Both the position numbers and the translations under genes were made by a program. From Candidatus Pelagibacter sp. (GTDB taxonomy: Bacteria; Pseudomonadota; Alphaproteobacteria; Pelagibacterales; Pelagibacteraceae), in the NCBI GenBank assembly GCA_016777595.1, contig JADHRE010000002.1, forward strand, positions 1 through 48,001: a stretch of DNA of 48,001 nucleotides, given 5' to 3'. A model generated the notes under the pieces. The model did not search any database and was not told the DNA's origin. It saw nothing but the letters and a program-made list of their open reading frames with translations. Positions 38,065 to 46,396 of the stretch are shown here, one piece after another (the first letter of the stretch is position 1; the number at the start of each line of letters is the position of its first letter).

Positions 38065-38288
38065 CAAAAAAAATTTTAAAAGGAACAGTCACAAGCGCAA
38101 AAAACAACAAAACTATTGTTGTTCAAGTTACAAGGAAATTTAAACATCCTTTTTATGAAAAGGTAATTAAAAGATCAAAAAAATATCATGCTCACGATGA
38201 AAAAAATAAATTTAAAGAAGGTGAACAAGTTTCAATAATTGAATGTAAACCTTTTTCAAAAAAAAAAACTTGGCAGGTAATTGAATAA
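38061..38288 (+). CDS. rpsQ: 30S ribosomal protein S17 (uS17)
   Basis: S17 binds the 16S 5' domain. The 75-aa protein has [20 protein letters not shown] and [19 protein letters not shown], the OB-fold core. A run of 11 A (38258-38268) lies near the C-terminus, encoding the SKKKTW stretch. It overlaps rplN by one base. Confidence 0.96.
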   Translation: MTKKILKGTVTSAKNNKTIVVQVTRKFKHPFYEKVIKRSKKYHAHDEKNKFKEGEQVSIIECKPFSKKKTWQVIE

Positions 38289-38656
38289 TGATACAAATTC
38301 AAACTGAACTTACAGTTGCGGACAACACAGGAGCAAAAAGAGTTGAATGTATTAAAGTACTCGGTGGTTCAAAAAGAAGATATGCTTCTGTTGGAGACAT
38401 AATAGTAATAAGTGTAAAAGACGCAATACCAAAAGGGAAGGTAAAAAAAGGAGCTGTCCACAAAGCTGTTGTAGTAAGAACAAGAAAAGAAATTTTTAGA
38501 GATGACGGATCTAAAGTCCAATTTGACAAAAACGCAGTTGTTTTAACCGATGATAAAGGTGAGCCAATAGGTACTCGTATTTTTGGACCTGTTACTAGAG
38601 AGCTTAGAAATAAAGGACATACTAAAATAATTTCACTTGCCCCGGAGGTTCTTTAA
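38288..38656 (+). CDS. rplN: 50S ribosomal protein L14 (uL14)
   Basis: L14 bridges the subunits and contacts L19. The 122-aa protein begins [18 protein letters not shown] and carries [20 protein letters not shown] and the C-terminal [17 protein letters not shown]. Its 3' end contains the GGAGG ribosome-binding site used by rplX. Confidence 0.98.
   Translation: MIQIQTELTVADNTGAKRVECIKVLGGSKRRYASVGDIIVISVKDAIPKGKVKKGAVHKAVVVRTRKEIFRDDGSKVQFDKNAVVLTDDKGEPIGTRIFGPVTRELRNKGHTKIISLAPEVL
38644..38648 (+). promoter_or_regulatory. Ribosome-binding site deciding the rplX start
   Basis: GGAGG lies 9 nt before the ATG at 38658 and inside the rplN frame. A longer rplX reading frame beginning with TTG at 38637 would start upstream of this site and include it in the coding sequence, so ATG 38658 is the better start. 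Confidence 0.8.
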
Positions 38657-38657
38657 A

Positions 38658-38909
38658 ATGTATTTAAAAAAAGGAATGCAAGTAGAAATTATCACTGGAA
38701 AAGATAAAGGTAAAACAGGTGAAATATTAGAAATTAATAGAAAATTAAATAAAATAAAGATTAAGTCAATAAACATGATCAAGAAGCACACTAAACCTAC
38801 AAAAGAAAACAAGGGTGGCATAATCTCAAAGGAAAGCTTTATTCATCAATCAAATGTTAAAAACATAGATTTAAAAAAAAATGAAAAGAAAGTAGCTGAT
38901 AAAAAATAA
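38658..38909 (+). CDS. rplX: 50S ribosomal protein L24 (uL24)
   Basis: L24 starts 50S assembly. With ATG at 38658 the protein is 83 aa, beginning MYLKKGMQVEIITGKDKGK, the KOW motif of the family; LNKIKIKSINMIKKHTKP follows. It is shorter than the 104 aa of E. coli, mainly at the C-terminus. The start is set by the GGAGG 9 nt upstream. One-base overlap with rplE. Confidence 0.95.
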   Translation: MYLKKGMQVEIITGKDKGKTGEILEINRKLNKIKIKSINMIKKHTKPTKENKGGIISKESFIHQSNVKNIDLKKNEKKVADKK

Positions 38910-39457
38910 TGGCAAGGTTAAAAAATACATATGAAAAAGAGATAATAATTAAGCTAATGAGCAAGCTTTCATTAAAAAATAAACATGATGTGCCTAAGAT
39001 TCTTAAAATTATTTTAAACATGGGTTTAGGTGAAGACGCCTCAGATGGAAAAAAAATTAAAGCTTGTATTGATGATATGGCCTTAATAGCAGGTCAAAAA
39101 CCAATTGTAACAAAATTTAAACAATCAATCTCAAACTTTAAAACAAGGAAGGGATCAAATGCTGGTATTAAAGTTACATTGAGAGCACAAAAAATGTATG
39201 AGTTTATGGACAGATTAGTAAACATAGCATTACCCAGAATCAAAGACTTTAGAGGTTTGTCTTCTAAAAGTATTGATAACTCCTTTAATTATTCCTTTGG
39301 AATTAAAGAACACATAATTTTCCCAGAGGTTAATTTTGACAAAGTAGACAAAATTAGAGGGTTAGATGTCACAATAGTTACATCAAGTAAAAGTAAAGAA
39401 GGAACATTAGAATTATTAAAAGAATTCAATTTTCCATTAAATGAAAAGATAAACTAA
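38909..39457 (+). CDS. rplE: 50S ribosomal protein L5 (uL5)
   Basis: L5 binds 5S rRNA and the P-site tRNA. The 182-aa protein has KIILNMGLGEDASDGK, AGQKPIVTKFKQSISNFKTR and ALPRIKDFRGLSSKSID, all family hallmarks. Length is normal. An 8-bp gap with a ribosome-binding sequence leads to rpsN. Confidence 0.98.
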   Translation: MARLKNTYEKEIIIKLMSKLSLKNKHDVPKILKIILNMGLGEDASDGKKIKACIDDMALIAGQKPIVTKFKQSISNFKTRKGSNAGIKVTLRAQKMYEFMDRLVNIALPRIKDFRGLSSKSIDNSFNYSFGIKEHIIFPEVNFDKVDKIRGLDVTIVTSSKSKEGTLELLKEFNFPLNEKIN

Positions 39458-39465
39458 GGACAGGT

Positions 39466-39771
39466 ATGGCAAAAACAAGCGCAGTACAAAAAAACTTAAA
39501 AAGAATTAAATTAGTTAAGAAGTATGCAAAAAAAAGAGCTGCTTTAAAAAAGATAATTAATAATAGAAAATTAGAGTTGTCTGAAAGATTTGAAGCTCAA
39601 TTAAAATTAAATAAACTTCCAAAAAATTCTGCAAAAATAAGAATTAGAAACAGATGTGAGGTATCAGGTAGACCACATGGAGTTTATAGAAAATTAAAAA
39701 TATCAAGAATTGCACTAAGGGATATGGCTTCCGCTGGTAAAATTCCTGGTATAACTAAATCAAGCTGGTAG
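39466..39771 (+). CDS. rpsN: 30S ribosomal protein S14 (uS14), zinc-free form
   Basis: S14 completes the 30S head. The 101-aa protein is the long, zinc-independent form: the CxxC pairs of the short form are absent, only NRCEVSGRPHGVYRKLKISR being present. It begins MAKTSAVQKNLKR. AAGGACAGGT precedes its ATG. Confidence 0.97.
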   Translation: MAKTSAVQKNLKRIKLVKKYAKKRAALKKIINNRKLELSERFEAQLKLNKLPKNSAKIRIRNRCEVSGRPHGVYRKLKISRIALRDMASAGKIPGITKSSW

Positions 39772-39778
39772 GAGAAAT

Positions 39779-40177
39779 ATGACATTTACAGATCCAATAG
39801 GTGATATGTTTTCAAGAATTAGAAATGGACAGATGAGATCGCTTAATTCTGTTGCAATACCTTCATCTAATTTTAGAAAAAACATTTTAGAAATTCTTAA
39901 AACCGAAGGTTATATTAAAGATTATTTTATTGAAAAAACCGAAAACAATAAAACAAGTTTAAAAATTTCATTAAAATATTATGAAGGCGATCCAGTCATT
40001 AAAGAAATAAAACGTGTATCCAAACCAGGTAGAAGAGTTTATTCTAGAGCAACAAGTATTCCAAAAGTGATGAATGGGCTTGGACTCGCGATACTATCTA
40101 CACCAAAAGGAGTTATGAGCGATGCCGAGGCTAGAAAAAATAATGTTGGCGGAGAGGTAATTTGTAGGGTCTTTTAA
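39779..40177 (+). CDS. rpsH: 30S ribosomal protein S8 (uS8)
   Basis: S8 binds the central domain of 16S rRNA. The 132-aa protein begins MTFTDPIGDMFSRIRNGQ and ends with PKGVMSDAEARKNNVGGEV, typical of the family. AGGAG precedes the ATG. In E. coli S8 represses the spc operon at rplE; no clear copy of that site was recognised. It overlaps rplF by one base. Confidence 0.98.
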   Translation: MTFTDPIGDMFSRIRNGQMRSLNSVAIPSSNFRKNILEILKTEGYIKDYFIEKTENNKTSLKISLKYYEGDPVIKEIKRVSKPGRRVYSRATSIPKVMNGLGLAILSTPKGVMSDAEARKNNVGGEVICRVF

Positions 40178-40719
40178 TGTCTAAAATTGGAAAAAAAAAT
40201 ATTATAATTCCAAAAGAGTCTTCAATAAAAATTGAAGGAGCTCTTTTAACTATTACAGGACCTAAAGGAACAAAAAAATTAACTATTAATGATAAAATTT
40301 TTTCATCAAAATTAAATGAAAGTGAATTCCAAATATTACCTCTTGAAAAAAAAATTGATAAAAAAACTTCAATAATGTGGGGGACTTATAGAAGTTTAAT
40401 AAATAATGCTGTAGATGGTGTATCAAAAGGTCATGAAAAAATTTTAGAACTTAGTGGTGTCGGTTTTAGAGCAAATTTAAAAGGAGAAATTTTAAATCTA
40501 CAAATTGGTTTTAGCCATGATGTAAATTTTAAAATACCAAAAGAAGTCAAAATTACTGTTGAAAAACAAACTATAATTAAGATAAGTGGCGTAGATAAAG
40601 AGTTGGTTTCAAAAATTGCAGCTGATATTAAGAATTTAAAACCAGTTGAACCTTATAAAGCAAAGGGCATAAAAGAAAAAGGTCAATTCGTTTTAAGAAA
40701 AGAAGGTAAAAAGAAATAA
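40177..40719 (+). CDS. rplF: 50S ribosomal protein L6 (uL6)
   Basis: L6 supports the sarcin-ricin loop region. The 180-aa protein has MSKIGKKNIIIPKESSI and the C-terminal signature EPYKAKGIKEKGQFVLRKEG. The stop overlaps the rplR ATG by one base. Confidence 0.98.
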   Translation: MSKIGKKNIIIPKESSIKIEGALLTITGPKGTKKLTINDKIFSSKLNESEFQILPLEKKIDKKTSIMWGTYRSLINNAVDGVSKGHEKILELSGVGFRANLKGEILNLQIGFSHDVNFKIPKEVKITVEKQTIIKISGVDKELVSKIAADIKNLKPVEPYKAKGIKEKGQFVLRKEGKKK

Positions 40720-41072
40720 TGAATAAAATTAATAATAAAATAAAAAGAAAGCTAAGAAATAGAAAAAAATTGAAGCTTGTAAGTGAAAATAGGTACAGAA
40801 TTTCTGTAAATAAATCACTAAACAATCTGTCAGCTCAAATAATTGATGATAAAAAACATATAACTTTAGTTTCTGCTTCTTCTATAGAAAAAGAATTTAA
40901 GTCAAAAAAAATTAAAAAGATGGAAAAGTCTAGTCTCCTTGGTGAAATTCTTTCAAAAAGAGCTAAAGAAAAAAATATTAACAAGGTTTACTTTGATAGA
41001 GGTGAGTATAAATATCACGGTAGAGTAAAGGCATTTGCTGAGACATTAAGAAAAAACGGATTAAAATTTTAA
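40719..41072 (+). CDS. rplR: 50S ribosomal protein L18 (uL18)
   Basis: L18 binds 5S rRNA together with L5. The 117-aa protein shows [19 protein letters not shown] and the C-terminal [19 protein letters not shown], both family blocks. It is Lys-rich at the N-terminus. rpsE starts 1 bp after the stop. Confidence 0.97.
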   Translation: MNKINNKIKRKLRNRKKLKLVSENRYRISVNKSLNNLSAQIIDDKKHITLVSASSIEKEFKSKKIKKMEKSSLLGEILSKRAKEKNINKVYFDRGEYKYHGRVKAFAETLRKNGLKF

Positions 41073-41073
41073 C

Positions 41074-41592
41074 ATGGCTGATTATAAAAAACCTGAAAGT
41101 GATATTAAAGAAAAACTGGTTGCAATAAATCGAATTACAAAAGTTGTTAAAGGCGGCAGAAGATTTGGATTTGCAGCTTTAGTAGTTGTTGGAAATCAAA
41201 AAGGATCTGTCGGTATTGGTCAGGGTAAATCTAAACAAGTACCTGATGCTATTAGAAAAGCAACAGAAGTAGCAAAAAGAAATTTAATTAAAATTCCATT
41301 AAAAGAAGGCAGAACACTTCACCATGACGTCAAAGGAAAAAACGGTTCTGGTAAAGTTCTTTTAAGAACAGCTCCTGCTGGAACAGGTATTATTGCTGGT
41401 GGTGCCATCCGTTCAGTATGTGAAGTCCTTGGAGTGCAAGATATTGTTGCTAAGTCATTAGGCTCGGCAAATCCTCACAATGTTTTAAAAGCATGTGTTA
41501 ATGGATTAAAATCTCAAAATTCCCCAAAAATTTTATCAGCTATAAGAGGTAAAAAAATATCTGATATCGTTTTAAAAAGAGAGGCAAAATAA
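41074..41592 (+). CDS. rpsE: 30S ribosomal protein S5 (uS5)
   Basis: S5 guards decoding accuracy at the mRNA entry. The 172-aa protein has [20 protein letters not shown] and [20 protein letters not shown], with the [13 protein letters not shown] segment. It overlaps rplO by one base, so rpmD (L30), which normally sits between these two genes, is missing here. Confidence 0.98.
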   Translation: MADYKKPESDIKEKLVAINRITKVVKGGRRFGFAALVVVGNQKGSVGIGQGKSKQVPDAIRKATEVAKRNLIKIPLKEGRTLHHDVKGKNGSGKVLLRTAPAGTGIIAGGAIRSVCEVLGVQDIVAKSLGSANPHNVLKACVNGLKSQNSPKILSAIRGKKISDIVLKREAK

Positions 41593-42044
41593 TGCAACTA
41601 AATAGTTTGTTAAAAACTAATAAAAAAAAAATAAGAGTTGGTAGAGGTATTGGTTCAGGTAAAGGTAAAACTTCCTCAAGAGGTCATAAAGGTCAAAAGT
41701 CAAGATCTGGCGTAGCTATAAAAAGTTTTGAAGGAGGGCAAATGCCTTTATACAGACGTTTGCCAAAGAGAGGTTTTAAATCAATAGGTAAGAATGTTAC
41801 AGCTGTTCTAAATCTTTCTAAAATTCAGAATATTATTGATAAATCAAAATATCATACAGACAAGATTTTAGATTTGAAAGTTTTAAAGGAAAAAAAATTA
41901 ATAAATAAAAAATTTAAAAAATTAAAAATCCTTGGTTCAGGTGAAATTAAAAAGAATATAGAAATTTCAGCACATTTTTTTTCCAAGCAAGCTTTAGCTA
42001 AAATTGAAAAAGCGGGCGGCAAAATAAATATTGTAAAAAAATAA
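41592..42044 (+). CDS. rplO: 50S ribosomal protein L15 (uL15)
   Basis: L15 is a late-assembly protein. The 150-aa protein has RVGRGIGSGKGKTSSRGHKG and GQMPLYRRLPKRGFKS, the glycine-rich N-terminal arm, and a diverged C-terminal domain. Its start overlaps the rpsE stop by one base. secY follows after 6 bp. Confidence 0.97.
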   Translation: MQLNSLLKTNKKKIRVGRGIGSGKGKTSSRGHKGQKSRSGVAIKSFEGGQMPLYRRLPKRGFKSIGKNVTAVLNLSKIQNIIDKSKYHTDKILDLKVLKEKKLINKKFKKLKILGSGEIKKNIEISAHFFSKQALAKIEKAGGKINIVKK

Positions 42045-42050
42045 TAATTT

Positions 42051-43355
42051 ATGTCAAGTGATACACTGAATACAACTGGTGCTTTTAGTCAGGCTAAGGA
42101 TCTGAAAAATAGAATATTTTTTACAATATTAATTTTAATCATTTACAGATTAGGCACGTATGTTCCTTTAGCTGGAATAGATCCTTTGGCTTTAAAAGAA
42201 ATTATGGCCACTAGTCAAAAAGGCTTGTTGGGAATGTTCAACATGTTTTCTGGAGGAGCTGTAACTAGAATGGCAATTTTTGCTTTGGGAATTATGCCTT
42301 ATATATCATCTTCAATTATAGTCCAACTACTTACTGGTGTTTCTGATTATTTTAAAAATTTGAAAGAACAAGGCGAAATTGGAAGAAAAAAAATTACGCA
42401 GATTACGAGATACGGAACAGTTTTAATAGCTTGCTTGCAAGGTTATGGAGTTTCTGTTGGTTTAGAAAATGCTGGAAATTTAGTCATTGAACCTGGAATG
42501 TCATTTAGGGTAATTACCACTATTTCTTTGGTAGCAGGAACAACTTTTTTAATGTGGCTTGGAGAACAAATTACACTGAGAGGTGTTGGAAATGGAATAT
42601 CATTAATAATTTTTTCAGGAATAGTCGCAGAAATACCCAGAGCTTTAGCATCAACATTTGAACTTGGAAGAACTGGCGCTTTATCAGCGTTAATGATAGT
42701 TGCTATATTTGTATTAGTAATTTTAACAGTTTTATTTATTGTTTTTTTTGAAAGAGCAATGAGAAAAATATTAATAAATTACCCTAAGAGACAAGTAGGA
42801 AATAAAATGTATGGAGGCGAGTCTTCACATCTTCCTTTAAAAATTAATACAGCTGGGGTAATCCCAGCAATTTTTGCTTCAGCATTGTTATTATTACCAG
42901 TTACTATTTCAAACTTTGGATTTGCTGAGTCCGATACGTTTTTAAAAATCTCATCTATGTTTACTCAAGGACAACCGCTTTACATGCTTTTATATGCATC
43001 GGGAATAATTTTCTTTTCTTTTTTTTATACTTCAATTGTTTTTAATCCAAAAGAAACAGCTGAAAATTTAAGAAAGTACGGTGGTTATATTCCTGGAATT
43101 AGACCTGGAGAAAGAACAGCTGAATATATAGACACAATTCTGATAAGACTTACAACTGTTGGCGCTCTTTATTTAACTTTTGTATGTTTAATGCCAGAGT
43201 TTCTAATAGCAAAATATCCTATTCCATTTTATTTAGGCGGCACATCTATACTGATCGTTGTTGTTGTAGCAATGGATACTGTTACACAAGTACAAACTAG
43301 ATTAATGAGCTCACAATACGAGTCTTTAATAAAAAAAACAAAATTTGGTAAGTAA
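42051..43355 (+). CDS. secY: Protein translocase subunit SecY
   Basis: SecY is the channel of the inner-membrane Sec translocon. The 434-aa protein has about ten membrane segments, the plug-region sequence GLLGMFNMFSGGAVTRMA, IMPYISSSIIVQLL, and RGVGNGISLIIFSGI in the cytoplasmic loop area. The C-terminal loop ending RPGERTAEYID is normal. It follows rplO by 6 bp, with its partner SecE encoded 23 kb upstream in the same supercluster. No rpmJ follows it. Confidence 0.98.
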   Translation: MSSDTLNTTGAFSQAKDLKNRIFFTILILIIYRLGTYVPLAGIDPLALKEIMATSQKGLLGMFNMFSGGAVTRMAIFALGIMPYISSSIIVQLLTGVSDYFKNLKEQGEIGRKKITQITRYGTVLIACLQGYGVSVGLENAGNLVIEPGMSFRVITTISLVAGTTFLMWLGEQITLRGVGNGISLIIFSGIVAEIPRALASTFELGRTGALSALMIVAIFVLVILTVLFIVFFERAMRKILINYPKRQVGNKMYGGESSHLPLKINTAGVIPAIFASALLLLPVTISNFGFAESDTFLKISSMFTQGQPLYMLLYASGIIFFSFFYTSIVFNPKETAENLRKYGGYIPGIRPGERTAEYIDTILIRLTTVGALYLTFVCLMPEFLIAKYPIPFYLGGTSILIVVVVAMDTVTQVQTRLMSSQYESLIKKTKFGK

Positions 43356-43362
43356 TAATTAG

Positions 43363-44013
43363 ATGAATATTGTTATCTTTGGACCACCCGGAGCTGGCAA
43401 AGGTACCCAATCAAATTTTATTGTAAAAAAATATAAACTACATCAATTATCTACAGGTGAACTTTTACGAAATGAAATAAGAAATAAAACAGATCTAGGA
43501 AAAAAAATATCATCTTTGATGAATTCTGGGAAACTTGTCTCAGACCAAGTTGTTAGCAATTTAATTGAAAAATTTATTTCGGACAACAAATACAATAATC
43601 GACTTATTTTTGACGGATATCCTAGGAACAAATTACAAGCTAATAATTTAAAAGATCTTTTAAAAAAATATGATCAAGAAATTGATTTAGTTTTAAAATT
43701 ATCAATCTCATTAGATGCAATCAAAAAGCGCATTACAGGTAGATCAGTTTGTTCAATCTGTGGAAAAATTTATAACAAATTTTTTAATCCAGCTCCTGTT
43801 AATTCTGAATGTTGCGCATCTAAATTTTTACAAAAAAGATCTGATGATACATTAGACATAGCTGTTACGAGGTATCAGACTTATGAGAAAAATATCGCAC
43901 CTGTTATAGACTTCTATAAACAAACAAATTTATTGAGAGTGGTAAATGGTGAAAGGTCTATAGTTGAAATTAGCAAAGAAATTAGCGACTTAATTGAAGG
44001 TATCAAGGGTTGA
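43363..44013 (+). CDS. adk: Adenylate kinase
   Basis: Adk interconverts AMP plus ATP with two ADP. The 216-aa protein has the P-loop GPPGAGKGTQ (7-16), the AMP-binding LSTGELLR, DGYPRNKLQA in place of the more usual DGFPRT, and a long LID domain with Cys130, Cys133, Cys150 and Cys151. The CxxC plus CC spacing departs from the usual CxxC/CxxC zinc site. The stop codon overlaps the -35 box of the rpsM promoter. Confidence 0.97.
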   Translation: MNIVIFGPPGAGKGTQSNFIVKKYKLHQLSTGELLRNEIRNKTDLGKKISSLMNSGKLVSDQVVSNLIEKFISDNKYNNRLIFDGYPRNKLQANNLKDLLKKYDQEIDLVLKLSISLDAIKKRITGRSVCSICGKIYNKFFNPAPVNSECCASKFLQKRSDDTLDIAVTRYQTYEKNIAPVIDFYKQTNLLRVVNGERSIVEISKEISDLIEGIKG

Positions 44014-44037
44014 CTTTGGGATATTAGACAATATAAA
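44010..44037 (+). promoter_or_regulatory. Promoter for the rpsM (alpha) operon
   Basis: TTGACT (44010-44015, overlapping the adk stop codon), a 16-bp spacer and TATAAA (44032-44037) precede rpsM. The predicted start near 44044 leaves a leader of about 23 nt, too short for the S4-binding pseudoknot known from E. coli. Confidence 0.7.
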
Positions 44038-44066
44038 TACGCAAGAATAAATAAAATCATTAATAT

Positions 44067-44450
44067 ATGGCTCGTATCGCAGGGATAAATATTCCACAAA
44101 ATAAAGTCGTAAGTATAGCTTTAACCTATATTCATGGAATTGGTTTGCACTCATCTAAAAAAATATGTAAAAAATTAGAAATCCCTCAATCAAAAAGAGT
44201 GAATGACCTTTCAGAGGAGCAAGTTTTAAAAATACGAGAATACATAGATGCTAATCATAAAGTTGAAGGTGATTTAAGGCGAGAAGTTTCAGTAAATATT
44301 AAAAGATTGGTAGACTTGGCGTGTTATAGAGGTTCAAGGCATAAAAAAAAATTACCGGTAAGGGGTCAAAGAACGCAATGTAATGCTAGAACAAGAAAAG
44401 GAAAAGCAATAGCAATTGCCGGAAAAAAATTAACTCCCTTAAAAAAATAG
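44067..44450 (+). CDS. rpsM: 30S ribosomal protein S13 (uS13)
   Basis: S13 contacts the 50S subunit and P-site tRNA. The 127-aa protein begins [13 protein letters not shown] and ends with the [23 protein letters not shown] tail (family RGQRTxxNARTRKG). It heads the alpha gene set behind its own promoter 30 bp upstream. Confidence 0.98.
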   Translation: MARIAGINIPQNKVVSIALTYIHGIGLHSSKKICKKLEIPQSKRVNDLSEEQVLKIREYIDANHKVEGDLRREVSVNIKRLVDLACYRGSRHKKKLPVRGQRTQCNARTRKGKAIAIAGKKLTPLKK

Positions 44451-44455
44451 TTTAA

Positions 44456-44902
44456 ATGAATAAAAAGAGCGAAAAAGTTGAAAATAAAGCTGAAACAAAA
44501 AAAGTTGAGTCAAAAAAAGTCAGCTCTTTTAGCAAAAAGAAAAAAGTTAAAAAAAATATTACATCTGGTATAGCTTATGTTTATTCAACATTTAATAACA
44601 CTATCATTTCAATAGCTGATGAAAGTGGAAACGTTGTATCTTGGTCTTCAGCTGGTGCTAAAGGATTTAAAGGATCAAGAAAATCTACACCATATGCAGC
44701 TCAAGTTGCAGCTGATGACGCTGGCGCTAAAGCTTTCGAACAGGGTTTAAGAACTTTGACCGTTCAAGTTAAAGGACCTGGCTCTGGTAGAGAAACAGCT
44801 TTACGTTCTTTACAATCCAGAGGATTTAAAATTTTATCAATTAAGGACACTACGCCTATGCCACATAATGGTGCAAGACCGCCAAAAAGAAGGAGAGTAT
44901 AA
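44456..44902 (+). CDS. rpsK: 30S ribosomal protein S11 (uS11), N-terminally extended
   Basis: S11 forms the platform near the E site. The 148-aa protein is about 20 residues longer than usual because of a Lys/Glu/Ser-rich N-terminus ([19 protein letters not shown]), and a later ATG is not available, so the extension seems real. The conserved core [20 protein letters not shown] and [13 protein letters not shown] is intact. One-base overlap with rpoA. Confidence 0.96.
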   Translation: MNKKSEKVENKAETKKVESKKVSSFSKKKKVKKNITSGIAYVYSTFNNTIISIADESGNVVSWSSAGAKGFKGSRKSTPYAAQVAADDAGAKAFEQGLRTLTVQVKGPGSGRETALRSLQSRGFKILSIKDTTPMPHNGARPPKRRRV

Positions 44903-45936
44903 TGCAAACTATATCAAACGTTTTAGACAAAAATTGGAAAGCTCTTATAAAACCAAAAAAATTAGAGATTACAAGCAATGATGATAAAACAATAGCAACA
45001 ATTATAGCAGAACCTTTAGAAAAAGGTTTTGGCCAAACTATTGGTAACTCACTTAGGAGAATACTTCTATCTTCAATACAAGGTGCAGCTGTAACAGCAA
45101 TACAAATTGATGGGGTTTTACATGAATTTTCCTCTATAAAAGGCGTAAGGGAAGATGTAACTGATATAGTTTTAAATGTAAAAAATTTAGCAATTAAATC
45201 TTCTTCATCAAGCGAAAAAAAAATTATTTTAGATATCAATGGTCCAAAAGAAGTTAAGGCAAAGGATATTACTTTAGTTTCAGGAATTGAAATATTAAAC
45301 CCAGAACAAACAATCTGCAATCTAGATGAAAAAACTAATTTTCATATGGAATTGATGGTAAATACTGGGAAAGGTTATGTTCCAGCACCAAAAAATAAAA
45401 CCGAAGATAGTCCTCTTGGTTTAATTTCGATCGATTCTTTATTTAGTCCGGTAAAAAAAGTTTCCTTTTCCATTGAGAACACAAGAGCAGGAAGTGCTCT
45501 CGATTATGACAAATTATTAATGACTATTGAAACTAATGGCACAGTAGATGCGGAAAATGCTATAGCCTATTCAGCTAGAATTTTTCAGGATCAATTGTCA
45601 ATGTTCGTAAACTTTGATGACCCACAAGAAATAGTAAAAGAAGTTAAGTCTTCAGAACCTGAATTTAATAGAAACTTACTAAAAAGAGTTGAGGAATTAG
45701 AGCTATCAGTTAGGTCAATGAATTGTCTTAAAAATGATAATATAATTTACATAGGAGATTTAGTACAAAAAACGGAACCTGAAATGTTGCGGACACCTAA
45801 TTTTGGAAGAAAATCACTTAATGAAATCAAAGAAGTATTAAATACGATGTCATTATATCTTGGAATGGAAATACCAAATTGGCCACCAGATAATATCGCT
45901 GAACTTTCAAAAAAATTAGAAGAAAATAATTATTAA
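44902..45936 (+). CDS. rpoA: RNA polymerase alpha subunit
   Basis: Alpha dimerises to nucleate RNA polymerase and contacts activators and UP elements. The 344-aa protein has the N-terminal domain motifs [20 protein letters not shown] and [13 protein letters not shown], and a C-terminal domain from about residue 265 with [18 protein letters not shown] and the helix-hairpin-helix [13 protein letters not shown]. Single-base overlaps join it to rpsK and rplQ. Confidence 0.98.
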   Translation: MQTISNVLDKNWKALIKPKKLEITSNDDKTIATIIAEPLEKGFGQTIGNSLRRILLSSIQGAAVTAIQIDGVLHEFSSIKGVREDVTDIVLNVKNLAIKSSSSSEKKIILDINGPKEVKAKDITLVSGIEILNPEQTICNLDEKTNFHMELMVNTGKGYVPAPKNKTEDSPLGLISIDSLFSPVKKVSFSIENTRAGSALDYDKLLMTIETNGTVDAENAIAYSARIFQDQLSMFVNFDDPQEIVKEVKSSEPEFNRNLLKRVEELELSVRSMNCLKNDNIIYIGDLVQKTEPEMLRTPNFGRKSLNEIKEVLNTMSLYLGMEIPNWPPDNIAELSKKLEENNY

Positions 45937-46385
45937 TGAGACACGGTATAGGTTATAGGAAATTAAATAAAACAGGAGAGCATCGTAAAGCTTTATTTAA
46001 GAATATGTTAAATTCTTTAATAAAATACGAACAAATCATCACAACTCTACCAAAAGCTAAAGAGTTAAAGCCACAAATAGACAAAGTAATAACAATTGGT
46101 AAAAAAAATATATTAAGTAATAAAAAAAGGCTTTTTTCAAAACTTCAAGACAAGAAATCAGTAACAAAAGTATTTGATGAACTGTCTAAGAGATACAGTT
46201 CAAGAAAAGGTGGGTATTCAAGAGTTTTAAAAGCCGGATTTAGAACGGGAGATGATGCCCCAATGGCTGTAATTGAATTAGTTGACAGAAATCCTGAAGC
46301 AAAAAAAATCGATAAACCAAAAAAAACTGACAATAAAGAAAAAACTAAAGAAGCTCAATCAGAGTCAAAAGTAGCAAGCAAATAA
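45936..46385 (+). CDS. rplQ: 50S ribosomal protein L17 (bL17)
   Basis: L17 sits at the tunnel exit. The 149-aa protein begins [23 protein letters not shown]-type residues (MRHGxxxRKLxRxxxHR in the family) and has [25 protein letters not shown] charged C-terminal tail of about 30 residues ([17 protein letters not shown]) extends it. It ends the translation supercluster; the next gene is 11 bp away. Confidence 0.97.
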   Translation: MRHGIGYRKLNKTGEHRKALFKNMLNSLIKYEQIITTLPKAKELKPQIDKVITIGKKNILSNKKRLFSKLQDKKSVTKVFDELSKRYSSRKGGYSRVLKAGFRTGDDAPMAVIELVDRNPEAKKIDKPKKTDNKEKTKEAQSESKVASK

Positions 46386-46396
46386 ATTAAGTTTCC

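Noticed and set aside
38637-38657. Upstream TTG start for rplX
   Set aside because: It lies before the GGAGG ribosome-binding site and adds non-family residues; ATG 38658 gives the standard L24 start.
44856-45320. Minus-strand 154-codon open frame opposite rpoA
   Set aside because: Antisense to the conserved alpha N-terminal domain; hydrophobic composition follows from complementing Lys/Ile codons.
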